Assembly: GCA_023393115.1 (NCBI GenBank)
Contig: JAEWMS010000012.1
Location: forward strand, 43,739-107,738
From: Bacillota bacterium
GTDB taxonomy: Bacteria > Bacillota > Clostridia > Acetivibrionales > DSM-1351
Length of the DNA: 64,000 nt
Reading direction: 5' to 3'
Position numbers and translations under genes: made by a program. The notes beneath the pieces are model-generated. The model was not told the DNA's origin. It worked only from the letters and a program-made list of their open reading frames with translations, and did no database searches. The first letter of the stretch is position 1, and every line of letters begins with the position of its first letter. Below are positions 35,765-44,545 of this stretch, one piece after another.

Positions 35765-36460
35765 TTATATTCCGAACCAGTGTTTACCGATTTTAAGCTT
35801 TACTTTCCTCGACCATATCCATTTACTGGTAGCAGTTGCCGGATTCCAATAATACAGACATCCATAAGTCGGGTCCCATCCTGCCAAAGCATCTCTGGCT
35901 GCTTTCACAACTGTTGATTTTGGATTGATAGGCACATTAATCTGTCCGTCTGACACTGCTGTAAAAGCTCCCGGCTGATAAATTACTCCTGCCAATGTTT
36001 TGGGGAATTTGGAGTTCTTAACTCTATTTAGAACTATTGCACCCACAGCGACCTGCCCCTCATAAGGTTCACCTCTGGCCTCTCCGTTTATAACTCTGGC
36101 AAGTAGTTGTTCATCGGTAACTTTTTTTGAAGCTGCACTAGCCGTCCCGGTTTGTACATATTTGCCCAGTCCCATTGATAAAAGAGTATTACTGTCTGCA
36201 ATACCGTTTGCACGGAATCCGTAGTTCCTCTGATATTTAAGTATTGAAGTGAAAGTATCAAATCCAAAGATACCATTTACCTTCCCGTCAAAATAGCCCC
36301 AATTCTTTAACTCCTGCTGCATATCCTTAACTTCCTGCCCCTTATCACCTAGCTTTAAAGATGAAGCGGTACTGGTAAAATATTGCGATCCCTGACCTAA
36401 AACAATAAAACTCAAAATTACGACTAAACAAAAAGCAATCAACTTTATATGCTTTTTCAA
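35765..36460 (-). CDS. sleB: Spore cortex-lytic enzyme SleB
   Basis: 231-residue exported lytic transglycosylase that degrades cortex peptidoglycan during germination. It has a signal/anchor helix at about 5-25, a peptidoglycan-binding domain (about 36-95, LKLGDKGQEVKDMQQELKNW) and a hydrolase_2 domain (about 118-231). The catalytic Glu is in LARVINGEARGEPYEGQVAV. The remaining conserved part is VAVGAIVLNRVKNSKFP and GCLYYWNPATATSKW. TTG start at 36460 with AAGGAGGTAGAAGG directly upstream. It is first in a sleB-ypeB operon, probably made in the forespore. Confidence 0.93.
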   Translation of the reverse strand: MKKHIKLIAFCLVVILSFIVLGQGSQYFTSTASSLKLGDKGQEVKDMQQELKNWGYFDGKVNGIFGFDTFTSILKYQRNYGFRANGIADSNTLLSMGLGKYVQTGTASAASKKVTDEQLLARVINGEARGEPYEGQVAVGAIVLNRVKNSKFPKTLAGVIYQPGAFTAVSDGQINVPINPKSTVVKAARDALAGWDPTYGCLYYWNPATATSKWIWSRKVKLKIGKHWFGI

Positions 36461-36505
36461 CCTTCTACCTCCTTACGAATTAACATACAAATAATAATTC
36501 CGTAT

Positions 36506-36536
36506 TATTTTGAGTAACTGATTGTTAAAATATTCG
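36506..36536 (-). promoter_or_regulatory. Possible forespore sigma-G promoter of sleB-ypeB
   Basis: On the minus strand CGAATA (36531-36536), an 18-bp spacer and CAAAATA (36506-36512) approximate the sigma-G pattern GNATR-N18-CAnnnTA, 46 bp before the sleB start. Expectation from the gene's role helps; the match is imperfect. Confidence 0.35.
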
Positions 36537-36638
36537 TAATATAAAATAAAGTACTAGTATTATTTCTGTTCATAATGTCAAAAATCTATATTGAATATAA
36601 ATTTCTTATTTTTCAAACATTTTTTTATGGAGATCATT

Positions 36639-37751
36639 ATGAGGGTATTAATACTGTATGTTTCTGTAGGAACAGGTCACATGAAAGCTGCTGAAGCACT
36701 GAAGGAATCTATAGAAAGACAGTTTGCTGGCTGGGGGGTTGATATTCTGGATACGCTGAAATATATAAATCCCATTGTAGATAAAATTGTTGTAAACAGT
36801 TACCTTGGCGCTCTTAAAAGAAGTCCAGGATTATATAGCAGATTATACACCGCATCGGGAACAGGTACAGGAATTTATGATATAAGTAAGGCACTGAATA
36901 ACTTGTTATCATTTAGGTTGAAGAAGCTTATAGCTGATTATGAGCCTTCGGCAATTGTATGTACGCATCCTTTTCCAATGCAGATGCTATCCACCTTAAA
37001 GGAAAAAAATAAAATAAATATTCCTGCCGTTGCAATACTAACAGACTACGTAGTGCATTCACTCTGGCTTGACAATGGGATGGATGCATTTATTGTAGCC
37101 AACGATATTATGAAGTCAGAAATGATAAAAAGAGGTGTCCCTGGAAACATTATTTTCCCCTATGGCATACCTGTTTCTCCGAAGTTTCTAAATAGGGTGG
37201 ACAAAAAGAAAATTAAACAGGAACTGGGCCTGGAGGACAGGTTCACAGTGTTGGTTATGGGAGGGGGCATGGGCTTCGGCAACATAGACAATACAATGGC
37301 ATCTCTGCTGGATTGTGATATTGATATCCAGATTATTGCTGTTACCGGAACAAATCAAAAATTAAAGGCTCAACTTGAGCAAAGTGCAAATAAAAGTAAC
37401 AAAAAGGTTCTTATCTTAAGTTATACAGACAGAATAAACGAACTGATGGATATAAGTGATCTGTTAATAACAAAGCCCGGAGGTATGACAATCTCCGAGG
37501 CTTTGGTTAAAGGTCTGCCTATATTCATTATTTCACCTATTCCCGGTCAGGAAGAGGGCAATGCAAATTTTCTTATCAGGAGTGGTGTTGCCAACAAAAT
37601 AGACGATACAAACCAGCTTATAAGTGTTTTGTCACAGGTGGCAAATGACCCGGTGGCCCTTAAAACCATGCGGGAAAACTCTAAATATCTGGGGAAACCA
37701 CATTCAGCTGCAGATATCGCCACACTATTAGGTAAGCTCGTTTTAGGGTAA
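36639..37751 (+). CDS. MGDG synthase/MurG-like glycosyltransferase (diacylglycerol glucosyltransferase type)
   Basis: 370-residue GT28 enzyme, peripheral at the inner membrane face. The N-terminal MGDG-synthase domain begins RVLILYVSVGTGHMKAAEAL, and the acceptor region has ICTHPFPMQML-like VCTHPFPMQML and ILTDYVVHSLWL. The C-terminal nucleotide-sugar domain has VLVMGGGMGFGNI and the donor-binding ITKPGGMTISEALVKGLPIF. Relatives transfer sugar to diacylglycerol, making glycolipids or lipoteichoic acid anchors. The start at ATG 36639 is supported by GGAG; 16 more upstream codons are open but lack a ribosome site. It is divergent from sleB. Confidence 0.85.
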   Translation: MRVLILYVSVGTGHMKAAEALKESIERQFAGWGVDILDTLKYINPIVDKIVVNSYLGALKRSPGLYSRLYTASGTGTGIYDISKALNNLLSFRLKKLIADYEPSAIVCTHPFPMQMLSTLKEKNKINIPAVAILTDYVVHSLWLDNGMDAFIVANDIMKSEMIKRGVPGNIIFPYGIPVSPKFLNRVDKKKIKQELGLEDRFTVLVMGGGMGFGNIDNTMASLLDCDIDIQIIAVTGTNQKLKAQLEQSANKSNKKVLILSYTDRINELMDISDLLITKPGGMTISEALVKGLPIFIISPIPGQEEGNANFLIRSGVANKIDDTNQLISVLSQVANDPVALKTMRENSKYLGKPHSAADIATLLGKLVLG

Positions 37752-37752
37752 T

Positions 37753-37778
37753 GTTTTTAGTATAAATAAACTAAAAAA
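37753..37778. terminator. Possible AT-rich bidirectional terminator
   Basis: TTTTTAGT pairs with ACTAAAAA around ATAAATAA between two convergent stop codons. Its stem is weak, so this is a low-confidence call. Confidence 0.3.
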
Positions 37779-38691
37779 TTCTTCGTATTGTACAAATTCT
37801 ATCCTTAAAGTAGCTATCTTCCAGGGTTTCATCTATGACTCCTCGGGTTGCACTGGAATGAATAAACTTATTCTCACCCAAATATACCCCTACATCATTT
37901 ACGTCCTCCTTAAGACTGTCAGTACTAAAGAAAATAAGGTCTCCGGGCTGCAGCTGTTCAATGGTGACATCAGTCCCGGTTTTACTCATTTGTTCAATAT
38001 TTCGTGGTACTTCAACCCCGTTTACTTTACTGGTAATATATACAAGGCCTGAGGAATCCATTCCCCACCGGCTTAAACCGCCCATAATAAAAATAGTATC
38101 TTTAAACTTTTTAACGGTCTGAATAAACTCATCACTACTGGTTTTTGGCACAATATTATCCTCTATGGGAATTGCTATTACTCCTCCTTCCTCAACCCAA
38201 CCTCTTTTATTGCCGGGAAGAAGAACATCGTAGCCGGTTTTTGTTTTTCCTATGGAATATAACTCAGTTCCAAGTACAACCTTCTTGTAATTTACAACAT
38301 TGTTCGCTCCAGTATAAATATCAACTATTTTGGCGGTAACTATAATTCTATTATTTATACTGCCGTCAGTAACGCTGTCGGTATTTTTACTGACATATTT
38401 ACTTTTTACCCAACCTGTACTGCCATCAAGAAGCTTTATATTTGTCCAGGAGTTCTCTTCCTTTTCAACTTTAACAACCTGGTTAAAAAGTACCTGGGTT
38501 AATCTGTTTCCAAGGATATCCGGTTCGTCAAACATATCCACCACCGCTTCAGTTATTACTGCTGCATTCTCCGGTGTTATACCGCTTAACATCTGTTCAT
38601 TCTTTGTTACGGGAATTTCTCTGCTGCTGCAGCCTGTGAGCAGCAATAAGAATGAACATATTAGTATTATTAAACTTTTATTTTTTTTCAT
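37771..38691 (-). CDS. Lipoprotein with SH3 domains and an NlpC/P60 domain lacking catalytic residues
   Basis: 306-residue lipoprotein with lipobox LLTGC (Cys21). Bacterial SH3-like domains lie at about 43-102 (ending GSTGWVKSKYVSK) and 115-172 (NKRGWVEEGGVIAI). The NlpC/P60 domain is at about 187-306. Intact NlpC/P60 peptidases have DCSG with the nucleophile Cys, then HVGIYLG with the catalytic His, then a second His. Here the sequence is GMDSSGLVY (Ser213, codon TCC), NDVGVYLG (Asp266, codon GAT) and FIHSS (His278 kept). Both changes are one base from the standard codon. The protein probably binds peptidoglycan without cutting it, or uses other chemistry. It is a single gene. Confidence 0.85.
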   Translation of the reverse strand: MKKNKSLIILICSFLLLLTGCSSREIPVTKNEQMLSGITPENAAVITEAVVDMFDEPDILGNRLTQVLFNQVVKVEKEENSWTNIKLLDGSTGWVKSKYVSKNTDSVTDGSINNRIIVTAKIVDIYTGANNVVNYKKVVLGTELYSIGKTKTGYDVLLPGNKRGWVEEGGVIAIPIEDNIVPKTSSDEFIQTVKKFKDTIFIMGGLSRWGMDSSGLVYITSKVNGVEVPRNIEQMSKTGTDVTIEQLQPGDLIFFSTDSLKEDVNDVGVYLGENKFIHSSATRGVIDETLEDSYFKDRICTIRRIF

Positions 38692-38777
38692 TTTTTAGCC
38701 CCACAATTTACATTTTATAACAAATCAATAGGTGTACCCCTACTTGGTTACAGTTTTACTATATTTTTATTTTACCT

Positions 38778-40907
38778 CTATGTCAATGAACATATTTTAC
38801 ATGATGCTGCCAAGCCGAGGTCACCTATCATTTCAATTTCTCTTTGCTTACAGGTAAATATAATCACCTGCTGTTTTTTACCCAGTTCACTTATCAATTT
38901 CAGTGCATTTTGAGTCCTGTTATCATCGTACTGGGCAAAGGGTTCGTCCAGAATTAATGGAAGTCTTTCCTTGATACTAAAAACTGTCTCGGTGACCGCA
39001 ATTCTAAGTGCCAGATATAGCTGATCGATGGTTCCATTACTCAGCGCTGACACAGGTACTATCAAATCACTGTCTGGATGGTGCAGCTTTATATTAAGCT
39101 GGTCCCCGGCCCTTGTATCCTGGTACCTTTGTGAAGTTAGATTTTCAAAGGTCTTGCTAAAGGTACTGTTCATTACCGGTAACAATTTTTTCTGCAACTC
39201 CTTTGAGGCTTCCTCAAGTGTTGCCATGGCAATGCTCAGAGCCTCTCCTCTCTGCTCAAGGGCCTTCTTTTGCTGTGTCAGCCTGCCCATCTCCAGCTCA
39301 ACAGCTTCAGCATCTATGCCGCTGGAAATCTTATTCACTTGATAATCCAGCCCTGCCCTTTCAATCTTCTTCTGCTGAAGCAGTTCAGAATAAAAATTTT
39401 TCAGCCGGTTCAATTCCTCATCCGGACTTAATTTACGATCTTCAAGGACATTTTCTATAAGAGCTGCTTCACTCTCCGGCAAACTGTCCGATACTTCCTC
39501 CAGTAGCTTTATTATACCGGCTGACAATTCATCTGCTCTTCTTTCCAGCTGGTCCAGGTCCTTACTTCTATAGGTTAAGAGCATACTTTCCAATCTTTTG
39601 AACTGCTGTTGGTATTGGGACCTCTCAATATTCAAACGTTCATTCAATCCGGTCAGCTGGTTATCAGCAATTGCTTTAACTCCCAAGACATTGTCCAGTT
39701 GCCGCTGTAGTTCTGCTCTTCTATCAGAGCTAGTTGCTTTCTGCTTATCCAATTTAACGTAAGTAGTCTTTTTACTACTTCGAAATATACCTATAGCTGT
39801 AAAAATAATTGCGGGTATTGCTGAAATATGTACCGGAAAAAGCTTCAGGCTTAAAGCACCCCAAACAATCGCAAGCATTACGGCTAAGGTCACAACTTCA
39901 AAGATGTCACATAACTTGATAAGCTTTTTTAGTCCTTCAAGGTCTTTTTCTATCCCTGGATGTTCCTCCTCTTTCAAATCCTTTTCCAGTCGTACTTTCT
40001 GTTCGGCTGCTTTCTGCAACTCCTCAGTCAGCGCTTTCTTGTCTTGCGATAATCTTTCTATATTTGCCATTATAAGTGTTATCCCGTCATTAAGATACTG
40101 CAATTCCTCCTGCTTATCCTTATGATATAAGAGTTTCTCCTTGACACTGCTGAACTCAGCAGCCAAAGACAAAAGCTTTTCTTTCTGCTGGATTATGGCT
40201 ATATCTGTATCAAGCTCTTTGAGAGTATCCATTAAGGCCAAGCTGCTTTCCTTTTCCTGCACGATTTTTATTTGTAGCTGCTGAAGTTCCCCCAACCTTC
40301 TGCTTATGATATCTAAAGGTCGAGTATAGCTCCTCTCGGTTCCCACCTGGGATTTTAACGCTTCCTTTAAAGCCGTACTGGCCTTTTTATATGAAATGTC
40401 TTCAAAACCACTTTGTCCAATATTTGATATCCTGTCTATAAGATCTCTTGACGAGGAAGCATCTATCTTCGCTCCCAATTGTCTGACAAAAACAGTTTTT
40501 TCAAATAACCCCTCATTTACACCGAGTAGCTTCTCGGAGATACCTCTTCCATCTTTACTTCCTGAGAAAACAGCTGTGATTTCGTTAAATTCACTGTCAT
40601 AAAGTTTTACACTGTTACTTTCAAAATCTCTGTCAATTCTATAGGCAGAGTAATTATCAAGCTCAAAGTTTATATAGCCCCCATACCTGGAATTACTCCA
40701 GGGCTTGTATCTTTTTATTTCTGCTACAAGACCTTCCTTATCGGTTCTACCGCCCTTTAGTCCAAATAGACCGGCCTTGATAAAACCCATTAAAGTAGAC
40801 TTTCCGCTTTCATTCGGTCCGTATATTACGTTAATGTTTTTTGACAGGTCAAGTTCAAAATTTTCAATTTTCCCGAAGCCCCTTATGTAAAGTTTATTGA
40901 TTTTCAT
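38778..40907 (-). CDS. YhaN-like AAA/SMC-type ATPase
   Basis: 709-residue SbcC-like ATPase, shorter than true SbcC (over 1000 residues). Walker A is YGPNESGKST at residues 29-38. Long coiled coils follow (about 160-330 and 380-560), broken by a hydrophobic hairpin (about 338-375, VVTLAVMLAIVWGALSL and AIPAIIFTAIGIF) that may anchor it in the membrane, as in YhaN. The C-terminal ATPase half has the signature SALSNGTIDQLYLALR and Walker B LPLILDEPFAQYDD. It overlaps the nuclease gene upstream by 4 bp. Probably DNA-end processing or repair; the exact role is unclear. Confidence 0.85.
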   Translation of the reverse strand: MKINKLYIRGFGKIENFELDLSKNINVIYGPNESGKSTLMGFIKAGLFGLKGGRTDKEGLVAEIKRYKPWSNSRYGGYINFELDNYSAYRIDRDFESNSVKLYDSEFNEITAVFSGSKDGRGISEKLLGVNEGLFEKTVFVRQLGAKIDASSSRDLIDRISNIGQSGFEDISYKKASTALKEALKSQVGTERSYTRPLDIISRRLGELQQLQIKIVQEKESSLALMDTLKELDTDIAIIQQKEKLLSLAAEFSSVKEKLLYHKDKQEELQYLNDGITLIMANIERLSQDKKALTEELQKAAEQKVRLEKDLKEEEHPGIEKDLEGLKKLIKLCDIFEVVTLAVMLAIVWGALSLKLFPVHISAIPAIIFTAIGIFRSSKKTTYVKLDKQKATSSDRRAELQRQLDNVLGVKAIADNQLTGLNERLNIERSQYQQQFKRLESMLLTYRSKDLDQLERRADELSAGIIKLLEEVSDSLPESEAALIENVLEDRKLSPDEELNRLKNFYSELLQQKKIERAGLDYQVNKISSGIDAEAVELEMGRLTQQKKALEQRGEALSIAMATLEEASKELQKKLLPVMNSTFSKTFENLTSQRYQDTRAGDQLNIKLHHPDSDLIVPVSALSNGTIDQLYLALRIAVTETVFSIKERLPLILDEPFAQYDDNRTQNALKLISELGKKQQVIIFTCKQREIEMIGDLGLAASCKICSLT

Positions 40908-42040
40908 CCGTCAACCCTTTCATTTTCAAGCGCCTGAAGTCCATATTGCATTGCCAGCTCCAATGTATAAAGTTTTTCCTGAGAGCTTTCAGCCTGCTGC
41001 ATGTCAAGAATTCTTCTGACAAATTCCCCCTTAATCCCTGGATCTTCAAGATATTCTTCGTACTCAAGCCTCACAGACGTCCTGTTTTGAATTTTAACAA
41101 AAAAGCACATATCCTTTAAGCCATCAGTGATATAACCCAGATCAGGTGTATAATCCCTGCTTATAAAACCTGTAGTTATTATTTTATATAAATCACTTTT
41201 TTGTAATTTAAGTTCTTCCGAAATTTTCTTTATGACACTTGCGTCACTAACGCAGTCACTTATATTGATTTCAAGATTGTGATAATGTCTTTCTGCTGAA
41301 GAAATAAATCGTACAACTGTCTGCTTGGCCTTATTTTCCGAAAAAGTTATTATTCCTTGTACAAAGCCGTGTTCACCTTCTTCATCAAAACCCAGCGGTT
41401 CAGGGCTTCCCGGATTTACCATTACAGTCCTTCCGTTTTTTAGTTCGCTGTAGCAGTGCATATGTCCCAGTGCGACATAATCCATACCGAGGGAAAATAA
41501 CTCCTTTGAAGTTATGGAGTTGTAGTTTTCCTCTTCAAATGGCATGTCAACAGTCCCATGGAACACAAGTATATTAAACCTATCCTGTACTAGCTCCATA
41601 TTAAGAAGCTGGTGAAAATCCTTTTTTATATCCTGCTTTACTCCCAAGCAGTAAACACAGGTGTTAAGCCTTTCCAGAAATAAAATCTGCTCTGTGTCCT
41701 CCAAAACATGTACATTGCTACCCCATGTAGTTGTTTTATAATATGAATTATCGTGTACGGGATCATGATTTCCGGGCACTATGATTATTTCTGTATTATA
41801 TAATTCAGAGAATATGTTTTTTACTTCTAGTATGGTTGAACCCTTTACATGTTTATCCTCGAATAAATCTCCGCTTATCAGAAGGAGATCTATTCTTTCC
41901 TCCTGAACCCTTTCACATATTTTATGTAAAGTGTTCTCCACTTCATTCTGTCTGATATGAGCCTTTGCATCATCCCCAATTGAAGAAAATGGTGCATCTA
42001 AATGAAGGTCTGAAGTATGTAGGAAAGAAAGCTGTTTCAC
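40904..42040 (-). CDS. YhaO/SbcD-like calcineurin-type exonuclease
   Basis: 378-residue metallophosphoesterase, cytoplasmic partner of the YhaN-like ATPase. All metal motifs are present: FLHTSDLHLD, LLISGDLFEDK, IVPGNHDPVHD, LVFHGTVDM and VALGHMHCYS. The C-terminal capping part is less conserved. Its stop overlaps the ATPase start by 4 bp, so the complex is translationally coupled. The ATG is preceded by AGGATTTTTCACGTGAA. Confidence 0.88.
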   Translation of the reverse strand: MKQLSFLHTSDLHLDAPFSSIGDDAKAHIRQNEVENTLHKICERVQEERIDLLLISGDLFEDKHVKGSTILEVKNIFSELYNTEIIIVPGNHDPVHDNSYYKTTTWGSNVHVLEDTEQILFLERLNTCVYCLGVKQDIKKDFHQLLNMELVQDRFNILVFHGTVDMPFEEENYNSITSKELFSLGMDYVALGHMHCYSELKNGRTVMVNPGSPEPLGFDEEGEHGFVQGIITFSENKAKQTVVRFISSAERHYHNLEINISDCVSDASVIKKISEELKLQKSDLYKIITTGFISRDYTPDLGYITDGLKDMCFFVKIQNRTSVRLEYEEYLEDPGIKGEFVRRILDMQQAESSQEKLYTLELAMQYGLQALENERVDG

Positions 42041-42142
42041 GTGAAAAATCCTCCGATGAAAAATGTTTTCAACAGCACAAACTGTTATATAAACAAGAAC
42101 TTTCCGGCTAATTCCTCCAGAAAGTTTTTAGTATTACGATTT

Positions 42143-42532
42143 CTATTTATTTATTGTTATTATAACATAAGCCACAGCATATTCCTTACAGTGTGAAAGT
42201 GTGATGGAAATCCCCTGGGCACCCAATGATTCAAAAAACTTTTTTGCCCTTCCGTATAAATTGACATAAGGTTTACCGTTATCATCATTAAGAATTTCAA
42301 TTTCATTAAATAAGGCATTCTCTCCGATTCCAGTACCAAATGCTTTTGATACGGCCTCTTTACCTGCAAATCTCGCCGCATAGCTCTGATACTTTGATGC
42401 GCTCCTGCTTTCGCAATAAAGAACTTCATTCTCGGTGAAAACCCGTGCAGAAAATCTTCCGTTTACCTTATTCTCAAGGGAAGATTTAATCCTGTCAACT
42501 TCTATTATGTCTGTTCCTATGAGCAGTTCCAC
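42143..42532 (-). CDS. acpS: Holo-[acyl-carrier-protein] synthase
   Basis: About 129-residue phosphopantetheinyl transferase that activates acyl carrier protein from coenzyme A. It has the N-terminal motif IGTDIIEVDRI (Mg-binding Asp) and the second motif YAARFAGKEAVSKAFGTG (Mg-binding Glu), followed by ISITLSHCKEYAVAYV. The GTG at 42532 has GGAAGG about eight bases upstream. A GTG three codons earlier (42541) sits too close to that site. The gene lies in the same direction as the GAF protein upstream, with a 31-bp gap, though no functional link is obvious. Confidence 0.9.
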   Translation of the reverse strand: MELLIGTDIIEVDRIKSSLENKVNGRFSARVFTENEVLYCESRSASKYQSYAARFAGKEAVSKAFGTGIGENALFNEIEILNDDNGKPYVNLYGRAKKFFESLGAQGISITLSHCKEYAVAYVIITINK

Positions 42533-42563
42533 AAACAACACCTTCCGCTGCTTCTAAATTGGT

Positions 42564-44492
42564 TTATCTGTACAAATCGAAAAATCCTGCAAAACTTACG
42601 AAATCTGTCCCAAGCTTCATTTTCTTAATAACAAGCTCGCTGCCGTTTGTACAACTTTCTATCTTATTATTCAAATCCGCATCACCGGAATTTTCAATTA
42701 CAAAAATATTATTTGGTGAGAAGGGATATACATTCTTAAAGGTTTTCCTTAATTTAGCTATTATATCATTTTCCTTGAAAAGGGAACCCTTTTCGTCCAT
42801 AATCTGAAGTACTGTTAAGTCCAGCTTGTATTCCAACGCCTGATTTACTTCCTCTTTTAGTTCCTTCTTAAATATTTCTATGTAATTTGGTAGCATAAAT
42901 CTTTGCTGAAGCTGCATAATAAGCAGGTTATTCAGTACTGGGGCGATATTCCCTGCTATTGTCTCAAGAATTAGCATGTTTTCTTCGTTATCAAGCTGAA
43001 TACCTTCATACTGGAATATAGCCATAACTCCGAGTACCTCAATGTCTATCATATCTATATACACAGGTATAAGTAAAACACCCTGGGCTTCTCCGATATC
43101 AGCAGCAAGACTTTCTCCCATATACTTTTCAATATTTTCCTGCCCCATTGCATAAACCGCATCGCCTTCAAATACCCGCTTCCAGTACTGGTTTGGCTCT
43201 ATCGACTTTTTAGTGCAATGCTCCAGATTTATTGTGTTGCAAATATCGAATTCGTTTTGCTCCTTTTTATATAGGCAAAATACTCCCTTTGAAACATTAA
43301 AGGATATTTGCAATGTATTTATACAGGTTTCAAGTAAAGTATCAATTCTGATTGAACTGCTTATATTTTTTGATAAGTGGTTCAGTGAAACCAACTTGTC
43401 CAGCTTCTTCTGGATTACAGCCTTCTGGTCATTGACAAGTCCAAACAACAAGGCATTACTCAATGCAGTATATGTTGATGAGGCCAAACTCTCAATTAAC
43501 TCAAATATGCCTGCTCCATAAGCACTGCCGGTAACCGTTTCACTTAAACTTACAAAACCAAGTATCTTTTGATCTTTAAGAATCAATACAATATACTTGG
43601 ATTCAAGCTGATCCATCTGCTCAGAGGCTCCGTAAAATAAGCTATCAAGATATGCCACATCTCTATCCTTACTGAGATCAATAATAACCTTGTTTGGATC
43701 AATCTTCGCCCGGGCGTCGAGAGTCAGATCGATATAAACATTCTTGGTCTTATAGAAAACATCCTTAAAGGATTTCAACATATACCTTTCGGCTCCCTCG
43801 TCATACAAAACGAAGCCGGTAACCTTACTGCGTGTAAGTTCTGAAAAAACATCTACCGAAATACTGAACAGAACATCTATACGCAGCTCACTTAAGAGAA
43901 TTTTTGAGGATTGATTAATAGCAAAAAGATTAAATATCTTCTCATCCAATTCGGAGTTAAGCCTCTCCAACTTCTCATACCTGCTGAAATTCTCCAATGC
44001 ATTATTGATTAACCTCATCAATGCCTCAGAGATTATGTAATCATCTTCTCCTATACTTTTATTTTGCAATAAAATAAATCCATATAGGTTTCCTTCGATA
44101 ATTAATGGAACTGTGGCATTGACTTCAAGCTTATCTATCAATTTGGGGTCAAAGAATTTTACTATCTTTTCACGCTCATGTAGAATACTTCCGTTAAAAG
44201 TAGCCAGATTTTTAAGCCCGGTTGTAACCTGGATTTTGTTTATTATGTCATTATAGCCTTTTACCTTTTTCAAAATATATTCGTTATTTTCGTAAACAAA
44301 AATGGCTGAATTATCAATTAGCAGCAGTTCATTTATAAAGTCAAATGCCGCATCTATAATCTGTTCGAAAACCAGTTTCTGTGAAAAATAGTCTATGGCC
44401 TGAACCAAACCTGTATATCTGTAAAGCTTCGCTGATATTACTTTGTCCTTTTTTTCGTTCTCAATTCTTTGCAAAATTGATTGATAGTTCAT
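42564..44492 (-). CDS. Multi-GAF-domain protein with a possible degenerate GGDEF-like end
   Basis: 642-residue soluble protein. GAF-like segments are visible at about 15-180 (DNSAIFVYENNEYILKKVKG, VPLIIEGNLYGFILLQ), about 195-355 (ILKDQKILGFVSLSE) and about 365-540 (KGVFCLYKKEQNEFDICN, LGVMAIFQYEG). The last 100 residues run MLPNYIEIFKKELKEEVNQA and LDLTVLQIMDEKGSLF. That looks like a diguanylate-cyclase fold without GGDEF, but this is tentative. The ATG follows GGGGGTAGCTGAAT. It is followed by acpS and preceded by the FapA-domain gene in the same direction. No output activity can be assigned. Confidence 0.7.
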   Translation of the reverse strand: MNYQSILQRIENEKKDKVISAKLYRYTGLVQAIDYFSQKLVFEQIIDAAFDFINELLLIDNSAIFVYENNEYILKKVKGYNDIINKIQVTTGLKNLATFNGSILHEREKIVKFFDPKLIDKLEVNATVPLIIEGNLYGFILLQNKSIGEDDYIISEALMRLINNALENFSRYEKLERLNSELDEKIFNLFAINQSSKILLSELRIDVLFSISVDVFSELTRSKVTGFVLYDEGAERYMLKSFKDVFYKTKNVYIDLTLDARAKIDPNKVIIDLSKDRDVAYLDSLFYGASEQMDQLESKYIVLILKDQKILGFVSLSETVTGSAYGAGIFELIESLASSTYTALSNALLFGLVNDQKAVIQKKLDKLVSLNHLSKNISSSIRIDTLLETCINTLQISFNVSKGVFCLYKKEQNEFDICNTINLEHCTKKSIEPNQYWKRVFEGDAVYAMGQENIEKYMGESLAADIGEAQGVLLIPVYIDMIDIEVLGVMAIFQYEGIQLDNEENMLILETIAGNIAPVLNNLLIMQLQQRFMLPNYIEIFKKELKEEVNQALEYKLDLTVLQIMDEKGSLFKENDIIAKLRKTFKNVYPFSPNNIFVIENSGDADLNNKIESCTNGSELVIKKMKLGTDFVSFAGFFDLYR

Positions 44493-44545
44493 ATTCAGCT
44501 ACCCCCCAAAGTTATATTCTATTAATACCTGATTTCTATTTACTT

